A stretch of DNA of 64,000 bases, taken from positions 62,001 to 126,000 of the forward strand of contig NZ_CANNGO010000012.1 in assembly GCF_947504215.1 (NCBI RefSeq), written 5' to 3'. The translations under genes were made by a program, and so were the position numbers. A model generated the notes under the pieces. It made no database searches and was not told the origin of the DNA. It saw only the letters and a list, made by a program, of their open reading frames with translations. Positions 17,281 through 26,819 of the stretch are shown one piece after another (positions within the stretch are counted from its first letter, which is position 1; every line of letters starts with the position of its first letter). This DNA is from an uncultured Ruegeria sp. GTDB taxonomy: Bacteria; Pseudomonadota; Alphaproteobacteria; Rhodobacterales; Rhodobacteraceae.

Positions 17281-19178
17281 GCTACGCCGACGCATATGCA
17301 AGCTGGCAGGCCGACCCCGAAGCGTTCTGGGGCGCGGCCGCCGAACAGATCGACTGGTTCACGCCAGCCGACAAGGTCTTTGACCCGGATATGGGCGTTT
17401 ACGGCCGCTGGTTCGCTGGCGCGACCTGCAACACCTGCTGGAACTGCGTCGACCGCCATGTCGAGGCCGGTCAAGGCGACCGCAAGGCGCTGGTCTATGA
17501 CAGCCCGGTCACGGATACCGCCCAGACCTTCAGCTTTGCTGAACTGCAGGCAGAGGTCGGCGCACTGGCTTCGGTCATGCGCGCCCATGGTGTGGGCAAG
17601 GGCGACCGCGTTGTCATCTATATGCCGATGGTGCCACAGGCGGTGTTCGCGATGCTGGCCTGCGCCCGTCTGGGCGCGATCCATTCGGTGGTGTTCGGCG
17701 GATTTGCACCGCACGAACTGGCCACTCGCATCAACGATGCCGAGCCCAAGATGATCATTTCGGCCTCTTGCGGGATCGAGCCGGGGCGGGTCATCCACTA
17801 CAAGCCACTGCTGGACGCCGCGATTGAAGAGGCCACGACCAAACCCGAACACTGCCTGATTCTGCAGCGCGACTTGGAATTGGCGGAACTGATTCCGGGC
17901 CGCGATCTGGACTATGCCGCGCTGGTTGGCGCCGCGAAGGACGCAGGCGAGACCACGGAATGCGTGCCGGTCGAGGCGACCGATCCGCTCTATATCCTCT
18001 ACACCTCGGGGACGACCGGCCAGCCGAAAGGCGTGGTGCGCGACAATGGCGGCCATATGGTCGCACTGAAATGGACGATGGAGCATCACTACGGGCTCAC
18101 TCCCGGTGAAGTGTTTTGGGCCGCATCAGACGTGGGCTGGGTCGTCGGGCATTCCTATATCTGCTATGGGCCGTTGCTGCATGGATGCGCCACCGTTGTG
18201 TACGAGGGCAAGCCCGTGGGCACGCCCGATGCAGGCGCGTTCTGGCGGGTCATTCAGGACCATGAGGTTGCCGCGCTGTTCACTGCTCCGACTGCTTTCC
18301 GCGCGATCAAGAAAGAGGACCCCAAGGGTCAGTTGATCGGGCAATATGACCTGTCGAAATTCCGCGCGCTGTTTCTGGCTGGAGAACGCTCGGACCCGGC
18401 AACGATCCAATGGGCAGAAGAGAAACTGCAACGCCCGGTGATCGACCACTGGTGGCAGACCGAAACCGGCTGGGCCATGTCGGGCAACCCAGTCGGGTTG
18501 GGGCAGTTCCCGGTCAAGTATGGCTCACCCGGCAAGCCAATGCCGGGCTACGATATTCAGGTGCTGGATGACGAAGGCCATGAGGTCCCGCCCGGCACCT
18601 TGGGCAACATCGTGTGCAAACTGCCGCTGCCGCCCTCGGGCTTTCCGACGCTTTGGAATGCGCCCGAACGTTTCCTGACCTCGTATATGAATGAATTCCC
18701 CGGCCACTACGCCACATCGGATGCTGGGATCATTGATGAGGACGGCTATGTCTTCATCATGGCCCGCACGGATGACATCATCAACGTCGCCGGGCACCGC
18801 CTGTCGACCGGCGCGATGGAAGAGGTGATCGGGGCGCACCCCGACATCGCTGAATGCGCTGTGGTCGGTGCGGCGGATGCTTTGAAAGGCCAGATGCCAC
18901 TGGGGTTCTATGTGACCAATGACGGCGCCGATCGGGTCTCAAGCGAGCTGGAAAACGAGCTGGTCGCGTTGATGCGGGAACAGATCGGGGCGGTCGCAGC
19001 CTTTAAAACCGCCATTCCGGTCAAACGATTGCCGAAAACGCGCTCTGGTAAGGTATTGCGCGGTACGATGCAGAAGATTGCCGACAGTGTTGAATTCAAG
19101 ATGCCGGCCGCCATCGACGATCCGGCCATTCTGGATGAGATTTCCGATGCGCTGAAGGGTCGGGGGCTGTTGAAATGA
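17277..19178 (+). CDS. acyl-CoA synthetase, propionyl-CoA-synthetase-like
   Basis: This 633-residue ANL-superfamily ligase closely resembles propionyl-CoA synthetase (PrpE). It has the P-loop [19 protein letters not shown], the core motif [14 protein letters not shown], and the C-terminal catalytic Lys in [18 protein letters not shown]. The N-terminal [17 protein letters not shown] is typical of PrpE. It would convert a short acid (3-carbon or similar) to its CoA ester with ATP. It overlaps both neighbours by 4 nt, so it is firmly part of the operon and probably activates the carbon skeleton left after ring opening and deamination. Confidence 0.87.
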   Translation: MSYADAYASWQADPEAFWGAAAEQIDWFTPADKVFDPDMGVYGRWFAGATCNTCWNCVDRHVEAGQGDRKALVYDSPVTDTAQTFSFAELQAEVGALASVMRAHGVGKGDRVVIYMPMVPQAVFAMLACARLGAIHSVVFGGFAPHELATRINDAEPKMIISASCGIEPGRVIHYKPLLDAAIEEATTKPEHCLILQRDLELAELIPGRDLDYAALVGAAKDAGETTECVPVEATDPLYILYTSGTTGQPKGVVRDNGGHMVALKWTMEHHYGLTPGEVFWAASDVGWVVGHSYICYGPLLHGCATVVYEGKPVGTPDAGAFWRVIQDHEVAALFTAPTAFRAIKKEDPKGQLIGQYDLSKFRALFLAGERSDPATIQWAEEKLQRPVIDHWWQTETGWAMSGNPVGLGQFPVKYGSPGKPMPGYDIQVLDDEGHEVPPGTLGNIVCKLPLPPSGFPTLWNAPERFLTSYMNEFPGHYATSDAGIIDEDGYVFIMARTDDIINVAGHRLSTGAMEEVIGAHPDIAECAVVGAADALKGQMPLGFYVTNDGADRVSSELENELVALMREQIGAVAAFKTAIPVKRLPKTRSGKVLRGTMQKIADSVEFKMPAAIDDPAILDEISDALKGRGLLK

Positions 19179-19519
19179 TAGAACGTCTCCGCACCGGTGC
19201 CCGGATGTCGAAGATCGTCAAGCACAATGGCGTCGCCTATCTGTGCGGTCAGGTTGGTTCGGGTGACAACGTCACCGAACAAACGCAGGACTGTCTGTCG
19301 CGCGTTGATGCCCTTCTGACCGAGGCGGGCTCGGACCGCGAACATATCATGCAGGCCACGGTTTGGCTGAGTGATATGGCGGATTTTGCTGAAATGAACG
19401 CCGTCTGGGATGACTGGGTGCCCGAGGGCCATGCGCCCGCCCGCGCATGTGGCGAGGCCCGTTTGGCGCGGGATGTATTGAAAGTCGAGATCATCATCAT
19501 AGCCGCAATAAAAACCTGA
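19175..19519 (+). CDS. RidA-family imine/enamine deaminase-like protein
   Basis: This 114-residue protein has the Rid fold (YjgF/YER057c/UK114). It carries [20 protein letters not shown] and [21 protein letters not shown]; the Arg of the last segment is the usual substrate-carboxylate ligand. Rid proteins hydrolyse reactive 2-imino acids. The link to an amino-acid oxidase in the same operon supports that role. It starts inside the last codons of the ligase gene and is followed 13 nt later by the ABC ATPase. Confidence 0.87.
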   Translation: MIERLRTGARMSKIVKHNGVAYLCGQVGSGDNVTEQTQDCLSRVDALLTEAGSDREHIMQATVWLSDMADFAEMNAVWDDWVPEGHAPARACGEARLARDVLKVEIIIIAAIKT

Positions 19520-19532
19520 AGGGGAGATTACC

Positions 19533-20276
19533 ATGTCCGAAACACCAGCTGTCAGACTAAGCAAAGTGGAAAAATACTACGGGTCTTTCCACGCCCTCAA
19601 AAATGTAAACCTGACCGTAAGCAAGGGCGAAAAAATTGTCGTCTGTGGGCCGTCTGGATCGGGCAAATCAACCATGATCCGCACGATCAACCAGCTTGAG
19701 GAGCATCAGTCGGGTCTGATCGAGATCAATGGCCACGTGATCAGCGCCGAAGATCCCAATATCGACAAGCTGCGGCAAGATGTTGGCATGGTGTTTCAGC
19801 ACTTCAACCTGTTCCCGCATATGACGATCCTTGAGAACTGCACGCTGGCCCCGATGCTGGCGCGCAAAATCTCGCAGTCCGAGGCGGAAGAGACCGCGAT
19901 GATGTATCTGGAAAAGGTCCAGATCGCCAATCAGGCGCCGAAGTATCCCGGCCAGCTTTCGGGCGGCCAACAACAGCGCGTGGCCATCGCGCGGGCGCTG
20001 TGCATGAAACCGGATATACTGCTCTTTGACGAGCCGACCTCGGCATTGGACCCCGAAATGATCGGCGAGGTTCTGGACGTCATGGTTCGTCTGGCTGAAG
20101 AAGGCATGACCATGATCTGCGTGACCCATGAGATGGGGTTTGCCCGTAAAGTTGCTGATCGGATCATCTTTATGGATGCCGGTGAAATCATCGAAGAGGA
20201 CGATCCCGAAAGCTTCTTTACCAATCCCAAGAGCGAGCGGACGAAGAATTTTCTGGAACAGGTGTTGGTTCATTGA
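19533..20276 (+). CDS. amino-acid ABC transporter ATP-binding protein
   Basis: This 247-residue GlnQ/AapP-type ATPase has Walker [10 protein letters not shown], the signature [15 protein letters not shown], Walker [15 protein letters not shown], and the switch His in CVTHEMG. A GGGGAGA ribosome-binding site precedes the ATG. It ends the catabolic operon. Since the binding protein and two permeases at 1667-4976 lack an ATPase, this gene most likely supplies it, which ties uptake to the oxidase/hydantoinase/CoA-ligase pathway. It could instead serve another transporter elsewhere. Confidence 0.92.
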   Translation: MSETPAVRLSKVEKYYGSFHALKNVNLTVSKGEKIVVCGPSGSGKSTMIRTINQLEEHQSGLIEINGHVISAEDPNIDKLRQDVGMVFQHFNLFPHMTILENCTLAPMLARKISQSEAEETAMMYLEKVQIANQAPKYPGQLSGGQQQRVAIARALCMKPDILLFDEPTSALDPEMIGEVLDVMVRLAEEGMTMICVTHEMGFARKVADRIIFMDAGEIIEEDDPESFFTNPKSERTKNFLEQVLVH

Positions 20277-20612
20277 AAATGAACGCGATCTGCTTTTTCA
20301 ATTGCAAGGCGCGGCTTTACGCCGCGGTTCGCTTGAGGCGGCCGCTAGATCGTCTGCCCTGCGACCTCCCCAAGTTAACCTTGTCATATTCTAAGGATAG
20401 ATTGGGCAGATGAGGATCGTGGGCTTCATTCGCATGCGACTCAGGCAATCTCACAAAGTTCTCGAGAGAGACGGCTTCGGAGCTTTTCTCTATACAAATT
20501 AGGCGTCTCCACACGTCCCGCACTCAACGTCGTCCATGGAGTGTTTCTCCTACTCTGGAGATTGAACAAATGAGACCTCGTTCTGATTTCTGCGACTTTA
20601 GTACGTCCCATC
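20277..20612. other. gene-free stretch between operon and IS6
   Basis: No convincing gene is seen here. A short CGCGGC/GCCGCG hairpin at 20310-20326 without a T-run may end the catabolic operon. The remainder looks like decayed sequence flanking the insertion element. Confidence 0.5.
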
Positions 20613-21430
20613 GGTTCTGTCGCAAACTCCGTCCCCACCTGTCAGATCGAACGCAGTTCTGTTAACGCGGGCTTGCATATGACAGGAGCAAACCGTGACG
20701 ATCTCATTTAAGGGTGCGCATTTTCCGAAAGGCGTGATTTTGCACGCGGTTTTCTTCTACCTACGCTACGGTGTTTCATACCGGGATCTGGAAGAAATCA
20801 TGGCCGAACGTGGTGTTGACCTGGACTACGCGACGTTGGACCGTTGGGTCATTCGATATTCTGGTCTCATTGCGGACGCAGCGCGGTATAGAAAGCACCC
20901 CGCTGACCGTACGTGGCGAATGGATGAAACCTAAGTGCGGGTCAAAGGCAAATGGGTTTATCTTTACCGAGCGATCGACAAACACGGCAAGACCCTTGAT
21001 TTCATGCCGTCCGAGCGCCGCAACAAAGCCACTGCGACGAGGTTTTTTGCCCGCGCGCTTGAGCTGAACGGTCTACCATGCAAGATCGTCATCGACAAAA
21101 GTGGTGCCAACACTGCTGGCATCAAGGCGATCAACAAGATGCTCAAGAGCTTTGGTTGTCCCATACCTATTGAAATGGTCAGACGGAAATACCTCAATAA
21201 CATCATTGAACAGGATCACCGTTTTATCAAACGCAGGGTCAGGCCCTTGCTGGGCTTCAAAGCTTTCGCTACAGCCTCATCTGCCCTGGCAGGCATAGAA
21301 TTGGTCAACATGATCCGTAAGGGTCAATTCACGCCCGAGCTCCGACCGTTTCAGCAATTCTCCCAATTGGCAGCATAATCAACTCTCCAGTTTCGTCTAT
21401 ACAACTCTCAAAGAAATTTGCGACAGAACC
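20613..21430. mobile_element. IS6-family insertion sequence, inactive
   Basis: The element is 818 bp and bounded by perfect 14-bp inverted repeats, GGTTCTGTCGCAAA at 20613-20626 and its complement at 21417-21430, the size and termini expected for the IS6/IS26 family. The 8-bp flanks (GTCCCATC and CCGATCAA) do not match. There is thus no target duplication, as happens after recombination or cointegrate resolution. Its transposase gene has an internal stop. Confidence 0.9.
20695..21378 (+). pseudogene. IS6 transposase with nonsense mutation
   Basis: This DDE transposase is read in one frame across an in-frame TAA at 20932-20934. The first part (about 80 residues, ending RTWRMDET) contains the first catalytic Asp; family members continue with YVRVKGKW. 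The second part resumes immediately with VRVKGKWVYLYRAID and carries IDKSGANT (second Asp) and the late Glu in NNIIEQDHRF. The Tyr codon has become TAA by a single base change with no frameshift. The element is therefore dead unless the stop is read through or another IS6 copy acts in trans. Confidence 0.88.
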
Positions 21431-21469
21431 CCGATCAACCCTCTGAGACTTGATTGTTCTGCCGTCCAA

Positions 21470-21820
21470 TCAACGCGCGAAGCCGTCGAATAGTTTGTAG
21501 ACCATTGGGCTGATGGCTGCGTGCCGATCTTGAATTTCCTGTGGAATATTGCCCAGATACACCATGCGAGTCGCTGGGGCTGCTTCCAGCCAGCGATCTG
21601 CGAAACGATCCCAGTTCGTGATGTGAATATGCGCTGAATCCACATTTGCAAAACGCTCATAGACAAGAACGGCGCCGTCATCAGAGACATAGTATTGGTA
21701 GTTCAGCGTTCCGCCTTCCGCGCGTGTGGCGGCAACGATTTCTTCTACGATGCCTTTAAAGTCGTCGCGTCGACCGTCCTTGATTTGTGCTTCAACGATC
21801 CATCCAAGGTTTTCGAACAT
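21470..21820 (-). CDS. antibiotic-biosynthesis-monooxygenase (ABM) domain protein
   Basis: This small protein of about 116 residues has the dimeric ferredoxin-like ABM fold found in putative quinol monooxygenases. WIVEAQIKDGRRDDFKGIVEEIV, NYQYYVSDDGAVLVYERFANVDSA and HITNWDRFAD follow the family pattern. The ATG at 21820 is preferred over an upstream in-frame GTG. It follows the DUF1330 gene by about 60 bp on the same strand. The divergent LysR regulator likely controls both. The substrate is unknown. Confidence 0.75.
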   Translation of the reverse strand: MFENLGWIVEAQIKDGRRDDFKGIVEEIVAATRAEGGTLNYQYYVSDDGAVLVYERFANVDSAHIHITNWDRFADRWLEAAPATRMVYLGNIPQEIQDRHAAISPMVYKLFDGFAR

Positions 21821-21880
21821 AGTTCTATCCACTTTCTAAATTGGGAAGAGATTGGGCTGCCCGATGCACCCCAGAGTTGG

Positions 21881-22183
21881 TCAGGCGAGATCGTCTTTGC
21901 CTTCGATGACAAAGTGATAGCTTTCTGATCCGGCTGTGCGTGCCTCCAGATGAGATTTGTATTCGGGGTCGTTCATGAAGTTCATGGCAGCTTCTTTCGA
22001 CGGCCACTCAAGAATGATGCGCAGGGCGGCGGGTTGTTCGGAGCCTTCGACCTGTTCGTGCGAGGCGGTGCGGGCCAGGTATTTGCCACCGTGTTTTGCG
22101 ACCAGCTTGTTCGCCGTCGGCAGATAGTCGGGAATCCAGTCTTCGCTGGTTGGTGATACGGCGAGAACAGAGTAGTAAGCCAT
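21881..22183 (-). CDS. DUF1330-family protein
   Basis: This protein of about 100 residues has the alpha-beta barrel-like DUF1330 fold. It begins MAYYSVLAVSPTSEDWIPDYL and contains ALRIILEWPSKEAAMNFMNDPEYK, the usual family core. The start at 22183 has AGGAG 8 nt upstream; an in-frame ATG two codons earlier is too close to that motif. It is first of a two-gene unit with the ABM protein and divergent from a LysR gene. No biochemical function is established for the family. Confidence 0.8.
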   Translation of the reverse strand: MAYYSVLAVSPTSEDWIPDYLPTANKLVAKHGGKYLARTASHEQVEGSEQPAALRIILEWPSKEAAMNFMNDPEYKSHLEARTAGSESYHFVIEGKDDLA

Positions 22184-22290
22184 GAACATGTCTCCTGTGA
22201 TTGATATTTGATTGAGGGACATGTGATCTGTTGTGTGAGCCAAATAAACCGGGGTAATTTTGACTTCAGTATTCTGATATTGGATATAAT

Positions 22291-23205
22291 ATGGACACCA
22301 ACACCCTTCGCCTGTTCGTCCTTGCCGCTGACAAGTTGAACATTAGCGCCGCCGGGCGTGAGCTTGGCTTGGCCCCATCTGTCGCAAGCGCGTGGATGAG
22401 CAAGCTTGAAAAGACCATTGGCGCAGACTTGCTCCACCGGTCAACACGTCAGGTTTCTCTGTCGTCAGAGGGTATGGCGTTTCTGCCCTACGCAAGGGAT
22501 ATCGTCGCTAAAGAGGACGCCGCGCGTGCCGCGCTTGGTCAAGGTCAAGCGCGAGTCTCGGGGACGTTAAGGTTTACAGCGCCGAGCACCTTCGCCCAGC
22601 TCTATATCGCGCCGATACTGCCTGAGTTTATTGACCTGCACTCCGAGGTCAAACTGGACCTGCGGCTGTCAGACAAACAATTCGACCTGATCGAGGGTAG
22701 CTTTGATCTGGCATTGCGCAACGCAGAGCTTGAGGATTCCAATCTGCGCGGTCGCAAACTTGCAGATGACACCCGCATTTTCTGCGCATCACCGGATTAT
22801 CTGGAGAAATACGGCCGCCCCGAAACTCTGTACGATCTGACACAGCATCGGATCGTGGCTTTTGGAAACGACAGGTCGCTCAAAGTAACTAAACCCGATG
22901 GCACGATCGCCACCTACGACCCAAAGGCAGGGCGCTGCAATCTGGTGTTTGACGATGGTCATAGTCACAAGGTTGCTGCACTTGCAGGTGCCGGGATATC
23001 CCAAAACTCAGTCTGGAGCGTTCACGAAGAGCTTCAGTCAGGCGATCTGGTTCGGGTGTTGCATGAATACGCAGGCGTGGCGGAGACCGCGCTTTGGCTC
23101 ATTTACCCTCAATCAAATGTTCTGTCGTCAAAGGTTCGTGTCTTTATGGACTTTCTGCTGGACCGTATCGGGCGAAAGCCACCATGGGCAGCCTCAATCA
23201 CGTAG
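22291..23205 (+). CDS. LysR-family transcriptional regulator
   Basis: This 304-residue LTTR has an N-terminal winged helix-turn-helix (LNISAAGRELGLAPSVASAWMSKLEKTIGADLLHRSTRQVSL) followed by the periplasmic-binding-like effector domain (SGTLRFTAPSTFAQLYIAPILPEFIDLHSEVKLDL). It is divergent from the DUF1330/ABM pair across 107 bp, the classic LysR arrangement, so it probably controls that pair in response to a small molecule. The ligand cannot be named from sequence. Confidence 0.9.
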   Translation: MDTNTLRLFVLAADKLNISAAGRELGLAPSVASAWMSKLEKTIGADLLHRSTRQVSLSSEGMAFLPYARDIVAKEDAARAALGQGQARVSGTLRFTAPSTFAQLYIAPILPEFIDLHSEVKLDLRLSDKQFDLIEGSFDLALRNAELEDSNLRGRKLADDTRIFCASPDYLEKYGRPETLYDLTQHRIVAFGNDRSLKVTKPDGTIATYDPKAGRCNLVFDDGHSHKVAALAGAGISQNSVWSVHEELQSGDLVRVLHEYAGVAETALWLIYPQSNVLSSKVRVFMDFLLDRIGRKPPWAASIT

Positions 23206-23254
23206 TAGTTCCGATAGAAGAAACTACAGGTATTTGACCAACTGGTTTTAGCGC

Positions 23255-23863
23255 TCAATGCGACAGCAGCATCTGGACTCTGGAATCGAGGTCTTGCTGC
23301 ATGCGTTCGCTACTCCAACCGGCGCGTCCTCTGAACATGTAACCTTGTCTAAGGTCATATAGAAGCGCGGCCCGTTCACGGGACGGGAAATCTGCCGGTA
23401 AAGTGCCCTTTTCGATTTCCCGGTCGAACCGAGCAGCGAGGCGTTTCTCGGTGTCGTCAATCGCCGCCTCAACGCGTTCAGCTACGCCTTCGACCTGCCC
23501 AACCGTCGTGACAACGCTGGATGCCAGAAAACACCCTTTTGCCCCGCTTTCATGCTCGGTGGCATAGTGGACCACTTCGGACAGAAACCCTTTGATGGCT
23601 TTGGTGATGTCTTCCTCGGTTTCGAAGGCCACGACTGGCGCACAGCCATCCACGTCGGCATAAAGGTCGATGGTTTTGAGATACAGCTCTCGCTTGTCCC
23701 CGAAGGCCGCATAGAGACTTGGCCCGGTAATCCCCATCGCCTTTGTCAGATCGCGTAGAGATGCCCCGTCATACCCCTTGGTCCAGAAGACCGACATCGC
23801 CTGCATAAGAGCTTCGTCATAGTCGAAGGTTCTTGGGCGGCCCAATTTTTTTGTATCGATCAA
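23255..23863 (-). CDS. TetR/AcrR-family transcriptional regulator
   Basis: This TetR-type repressor is about 202 residues from the TTG at 23863, or 212 from an upstream GTG at 23893. TTG is preferred because AAGGA lies 8 nt before it. The HTH is SLRDLTKAMGITGPSLYAAFGDKRELY. The C-terminal domain contains GCFLASSVVTTVG, common in the regulators of small redox operons. It is divergent from the redoxin-like gene at 23936, and two near-palindromes lie in and before its start (23854-23865, 23904-23915). If the TTG is correct, one operator overlaps the start codon, giving tight autorepression. Confidence 0.88.
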   Translation of the reverse strand: MIDTKKLGRPRTFDYDEALMQAMSVFWTKGYDGASLRDLTKAMGITGPSLYAAFGDKRELYLKTIDLYADVDGCAPVVAFETEEDITKAIKGFLSEVVHYATEHESGAKGCFLASSVVTTVGQVEGVAERVEAAIDDTEKRLAARFDREIEKGTLPADFPSRERAALLYDLRQGYMFRGRAGWSSERMQQDLDSRVQMLLSH

Positions 23864-23915
23864 TATATAATTCCTTGACTCTCGCGTGGTCACGGTAGTT
23901 ATGTATCAATCGATA
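23854..23915. promoter_or_regulatory. paired TetR operators
   Basis: TATCGATCAATA (23854-23865) and TATCAATCGATA (23904-23915) are near-palindromes that differ from perfect symmetry by one base each. Their starts are 50 bp apart. They lie between the divergent TetR and redoxin genes, and each continues into TATAA. Binding by the neighbouring TetR protein is inferred. Confidence 0.65.
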
Positions 23916-23935
23916 TATAATCAGAAAGGTTCCTC

Positions 23936-24469
23936 ATGACCAGCCCCAAACCTGCCGTCGGAAAGGCATTTCCGGCGATCGATCTTCCTGTGCTTGACGG
24001 TAGTATCCGAAGCCTGTCCACACCCCGGGACGGGTACGACTGGATGTTAACCATCGTCTATCGTGGCAAACATTGCCCGCTTTGCACGACCTACTTGCGA
24101 GATTTGAACAGCGCGCTCCCTGACCTGAACGCTTTGGGCGTCGATGTCCTGGCGGTCTCGGCCGACAGCGCAGAGCGCGCCACCGCACAGATTCAAGAGG
24201 TCTCACCAACCTTCGATATCGGCTATGGGCTGAGCGTTGAGCAGATGCAGACGCTGGGTCTGTACATCTCCGGACCGCGCAATGGGATGGATGTCGAAGG
24301 GCCGTTTGCCGAGCCCGGTCTGTTTGTCATCAACGATCAGGGCGTACTGCAGATTGTCGATATTTCGAATGTTCCGTTCGCCCGCCCCAGCCTGACAAGC
24401 CTTGTGATGGGCATCCGGTTCCTGCGTGGATTGACAGGTGACTTCCCCGTTAATGGCACTCACGCCTGA
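23936..24469 (+). CDS. redoxin (AhpC/TSA-like) protein
   Basis: This 177-residue thioredoxin-fold protein of the AhpC/TSA superfamily carries the dithiol CPLC in YRGKHCPLCTTYLRDLN at about residue 43. FAEPGLFVINDQGVLQIVDISN is the usual cis-Pro strand region. It has no signal peptide, so it is cytoplasmic. It is probably a peroxiredoxin or thiol oxidoreductase, first gene of a three-gene plus-strand unit with two SnoaL-like proteins under TetR control. A stress response to electrophiles or peroxide is a reasonable inference. Confidence 0.8.
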   Translation: MTSPKPAVGKAFPAIDLPVLDGSIRSLSTPRDGYDWMLTIVYRGKHCPLCTTYLRDLNSALPDLNALGVDVLAVSADSAERATAQIQEVSPTFDIGYGLSVEQMQTLGLYISGPRNGMDVEGPFAEPGLFVINDQGVLQIVDISNVPFARPSLTSLVMGIRFLRGLTGDFPVNGTHA

Positions 24470-24480
24470 AGGAGGCAAAA

Positions 24481-24882
24481 ATGTCAGATAGAACAGAAAC
24501 AGGCGTGCGCGCCGCGATTGAGGACTTGATGAATGTCGCGGTCCACGGCGATGCAAGCGGTCTGGACCGCGTTTACCACAAAGACATGCAAATCCTGATG
24601 CTGGACATCAGTGGCGAATTGGCACGTTTTGACAAACCCGGCTTCATGGCTCTGATGGCCAGCTCGGTCAAAGACACCAACCCGGATGATCACAAATGGG
24701 CCCGGTTCAACGCTGTTGAAGCTGTTGGAGACCAAGGACATGTCCTGATCACCCGACGCGTGCCAATCGGCGAAGCTCGCAAAGTGCTTGAGCTCAGCAT
24801 CGACTTGGTTTTCGAAGACGACCGCTGGCAGGTTACGCGAGAGGTGATCTTCGCGCGCCCTGATCCCGATCCGATTTCCTGA
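24481..24882 (+). CDS. SnoaL/NTF2-like protein
   Basis: This 133-residue protein has the NTF2-like fold (DUF4440/nuclear-transport-factor-2 group). VRAAIEDLMNVAVHGDASGLDRVYHKDMQIL opens the cone, and LSIDLVFEDDRWQVTREVIF is the last strand pair. GAAGGAGGC lies before the ATG. It follows the redoxin gene by 11 bp. Family members bind small hydrophobic ligands or catalyse varied reactions, so no specific activity is assigned. Confidence 0.75.
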   Translation: MSDRTETGVRAAIEDLMNVAVHGDASGLDRVYHKDMQILMLDISGELARFDKPGFMALMASSVKDTNPDDHKWARFNAVEAVGDQGHVLITRRVPIGEARKVLELSIDLVFEDDRWQVTREVIFARPDPDPIS

Positions 24883-24909
24883 CACTTCCCTATCTAAGAG
24901 GAACGCACA

Positions 24910-25350
24910 ATGCGTATCATAACCAATATTGCGGCTTTGCTGCTGTCAGCTGGTATAGCAGTTGCAGATGATGCAACCGCCAGCCTGAACGCTGTCAACG
25001 ATCAGTTCAACACCTTTGCTGCCGACTACGACGCGGCTGGGTTGGTATCACTCTATTCCGAAGACACGCTTTGGATCGAACAAGGCAAACCTGTGCGACA
25101 GGGTTTGGAAGGCCCAAAGGAGCTGTTCGAGTTTGTCACCGCCAACAAAGGCGACGTTACTCATACGATTGACCACTTATACATTTCCGACGACCAGACT
25201 CTGGCCGTGATGATCGGCTTCGTAGAGGCAAAAATCGAAACCGTCGGGATGGATGCCACAGGCACCTATCTGTTCGTCTTGCGCCCGGAGGACGATGGTT
25301 GGGAAATCGTCACTGATATGTGGCATCAGCATGCCCTCGGGGGGAATTAA
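24910..25350 (+). CDS. exported SnoaL/NTF2-like protein
   Basis: This 146-residue protein has an N-terminal signal peptide (MRIITNIAALLLSAGIAVA) followed by an NTF2-like domain (LNAVNDQFNTFAADYDAAGLVSLYSEDTLWIEQGKP). VTDMWHQHALGGN ends the protein. It lies 27 bp after a cytoplasmic relative and probably shares its promoter. It should act in the periplasm. The ligand is unknown. Confidence 0.75.
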   Translation: MRIITNIAALLLSAGIAVADDATASLNAVNDQFNTFAADYDAAGLVSLYSEDTLWIEQGKPVRQGLEGPKELFEFVTANKGDVTHTIDHLYISDDQTLAVMIGFVEAKIETVGMDATGTYLFVLRPEDDGWEIVTDMWHQHALGGN

Positions 25351-25888
25351 AACCTACAGCACGGAACACTCGCCCGTGATGCAAGTTTGGTTGATCTAGA
25401 CATGCGCTGCACCGGCCCCCGATACTCCCGGTTGAACCCTTTGACCAAATCTACAAACTTGATCGTACGCAACCAAAAGAAGACATCCAGTTGGGGCTAG
25501 CGAATGCAGATAGCGCCCCGGAGAGAGGCGCTATCAAACTTATTGGAATGTCTGCTTCCGTAGTGTGGTAGGGGTGCTTTCGCGGCGGTCGCGAATTTGG
25601 GGATCCGCCCGTCCCATTTTTCGTTGCTGAAGCAAAGCGCGCAATGCGACCTTTCGTTTCGAGCGGGGCAACGGCTACATAGTCTCGCGAATTGCTAGTT
25701 CGACGACCTTCGGATTTCGCGCCTGCAGCGAATGGCCGGAAAGCGGGCTGCGAGCACAGCATTTTAGGTGGGCGGAGAAAGTCAGCTCTGGGCCGTGGGT
25801 GCAAACCGGTTAGCTCGGGCTTCCGATCGTCGGACGCGCTGATGAAAACTCTGATTTGCTTCCAGAACCCGCACTGTGCCATTTCAGA
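25351..25888. other. non-coding stretch, Roseobacter-type repeat sequence
   Basis: No supported gene lies in these 538 bases. The part from about 25600 to 25860 resembles dispersed intergenic sequence that recurs in Rhodobacteraceae and is often mis-annotated as a short Arg/Ser/Pro-rich protein on the minus strand. That is a recollection, not a search result. Confidence 0.45.
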
Positions 25889-26587
25889 TTAGCCGATAAC
25901 ATTGCAGCCCAAGGTTCTACGCAGTGCATCGCTAAGCTCTTCAATGGCCTCGGTGGAGATATACATGCCACCTGTGCGATCAGAAATGCATTTCGCTACA
26001 GAAACATCATCAGGAAAAAGTTCCACGTCTGGGCTGTCGCCTGCAAACCGACCTGTATCGACGCGGAACCCGATCACATGCACAGTAAGATTTGCAGCAG
26101 TAGACGCGAGCTCTGCACCAAGCGCGCAGGGCGAGCCTCCGCAAGTCTCATTGCCATCCGTGACCAGCACCACGATGCCGGGATCCTTACGGTAGTTGAG
26201 CACTTCGGATGCTTCCCGGACCGCTTCTGTAAGCGGCGTCAATCCGTTTGGATCCAACAAGGCAATTGCGTCCACCACTGGCTGCATCGCATTCGCGACC
26301 GGTCGGAACTTCAGATTAATTCCGTCACAGGAATTTTCGGGGCCCGGACCATAGGTGATCAAGCCGATACGACGAATTGGGGCGATCTGAGGCATCACGT
26401 CTCGCAAGGCCGCACGAGCAGCATCAATTCTCTTGGGTTCATCCAGATGTAAGCCAAGTTCTGCCATAGACGCTGAGCCATCAAACACGAGCATCGCATC
26501 GCGCGCACAATCTTGAGCGGAAACCGATGAAATACTCGTTAGAGCAGCGGCAAGAAGGGCCACGCAATTTGTCAATGGACGTCTCAT
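25889..26587 (-). CDS. exported VWA-domain protein
   Basis: This protein of about 232 residues has a signal peptide (MRRPLTNCVALLAAALTS, cleavage near VSAQ) followed by a von Willebrand factor A domain. The MIDAS motif is visible as DGSAS near residue 35, with TP in LTPLTEA and the later Asp in VLVTDGNETCGG. It binds divalent metal and probably a protein partner in the periplasm. The ATG at 26587 gives the better signal peptide; an upstream TTG is possible. Cys pairs (CDGI, CGGSPC, CISD, LGC) could form disulfides. It has no operon partner. Confidence 0.8.
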   Translation of the reverse strand: MRRPLTNCVALLAAALTSISSVSAQDCARDAMLVFDGSASMAELGLHLDEPKRIDAARAALRDVMPQIAPIRRIGLITYGPGPENSCDGINLKFRPVANAMQPVVDAIALLDPNGLTPLTEAVREASEVLNYRKDPGIVVLVTDGNETCGGSPCALGAELASTAANLTVHVIGFRVDTGRFAGDSPDVELFPDDVSVAKCISDRTGGMYISTEAIEELSDALRRTLGCNVIG

Positions 26588-26819
26588 AGTCCGATAGAAT
26601 TTATTCCTTACTCTTAGGTCAACCAAGAAGGTCGAGAAAATGAGAGGTTTTAACCTACGGCACAGAGCCAGTCTCAGCTAAGCTGTGTGGCCTTTTCAAC
26701 GCTACGCTGCGTTTGCTCCTAGGTTCGCTTTGAGCCCAATCCTGCCAGCATTCGACACATTTCGAATGGCTGGTTTGGGCTTAGGCAATGTGAAACAGAA
26801 ATAATGAAGCCATTTCGGA

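Noticed and set aside
25451..25882. 143-codon minus-strand frame
   Set aside because: It has the composition of dispersed intergenic sequence that is often mis-annotated in this group. There is no ribosome-binding site and no domain.
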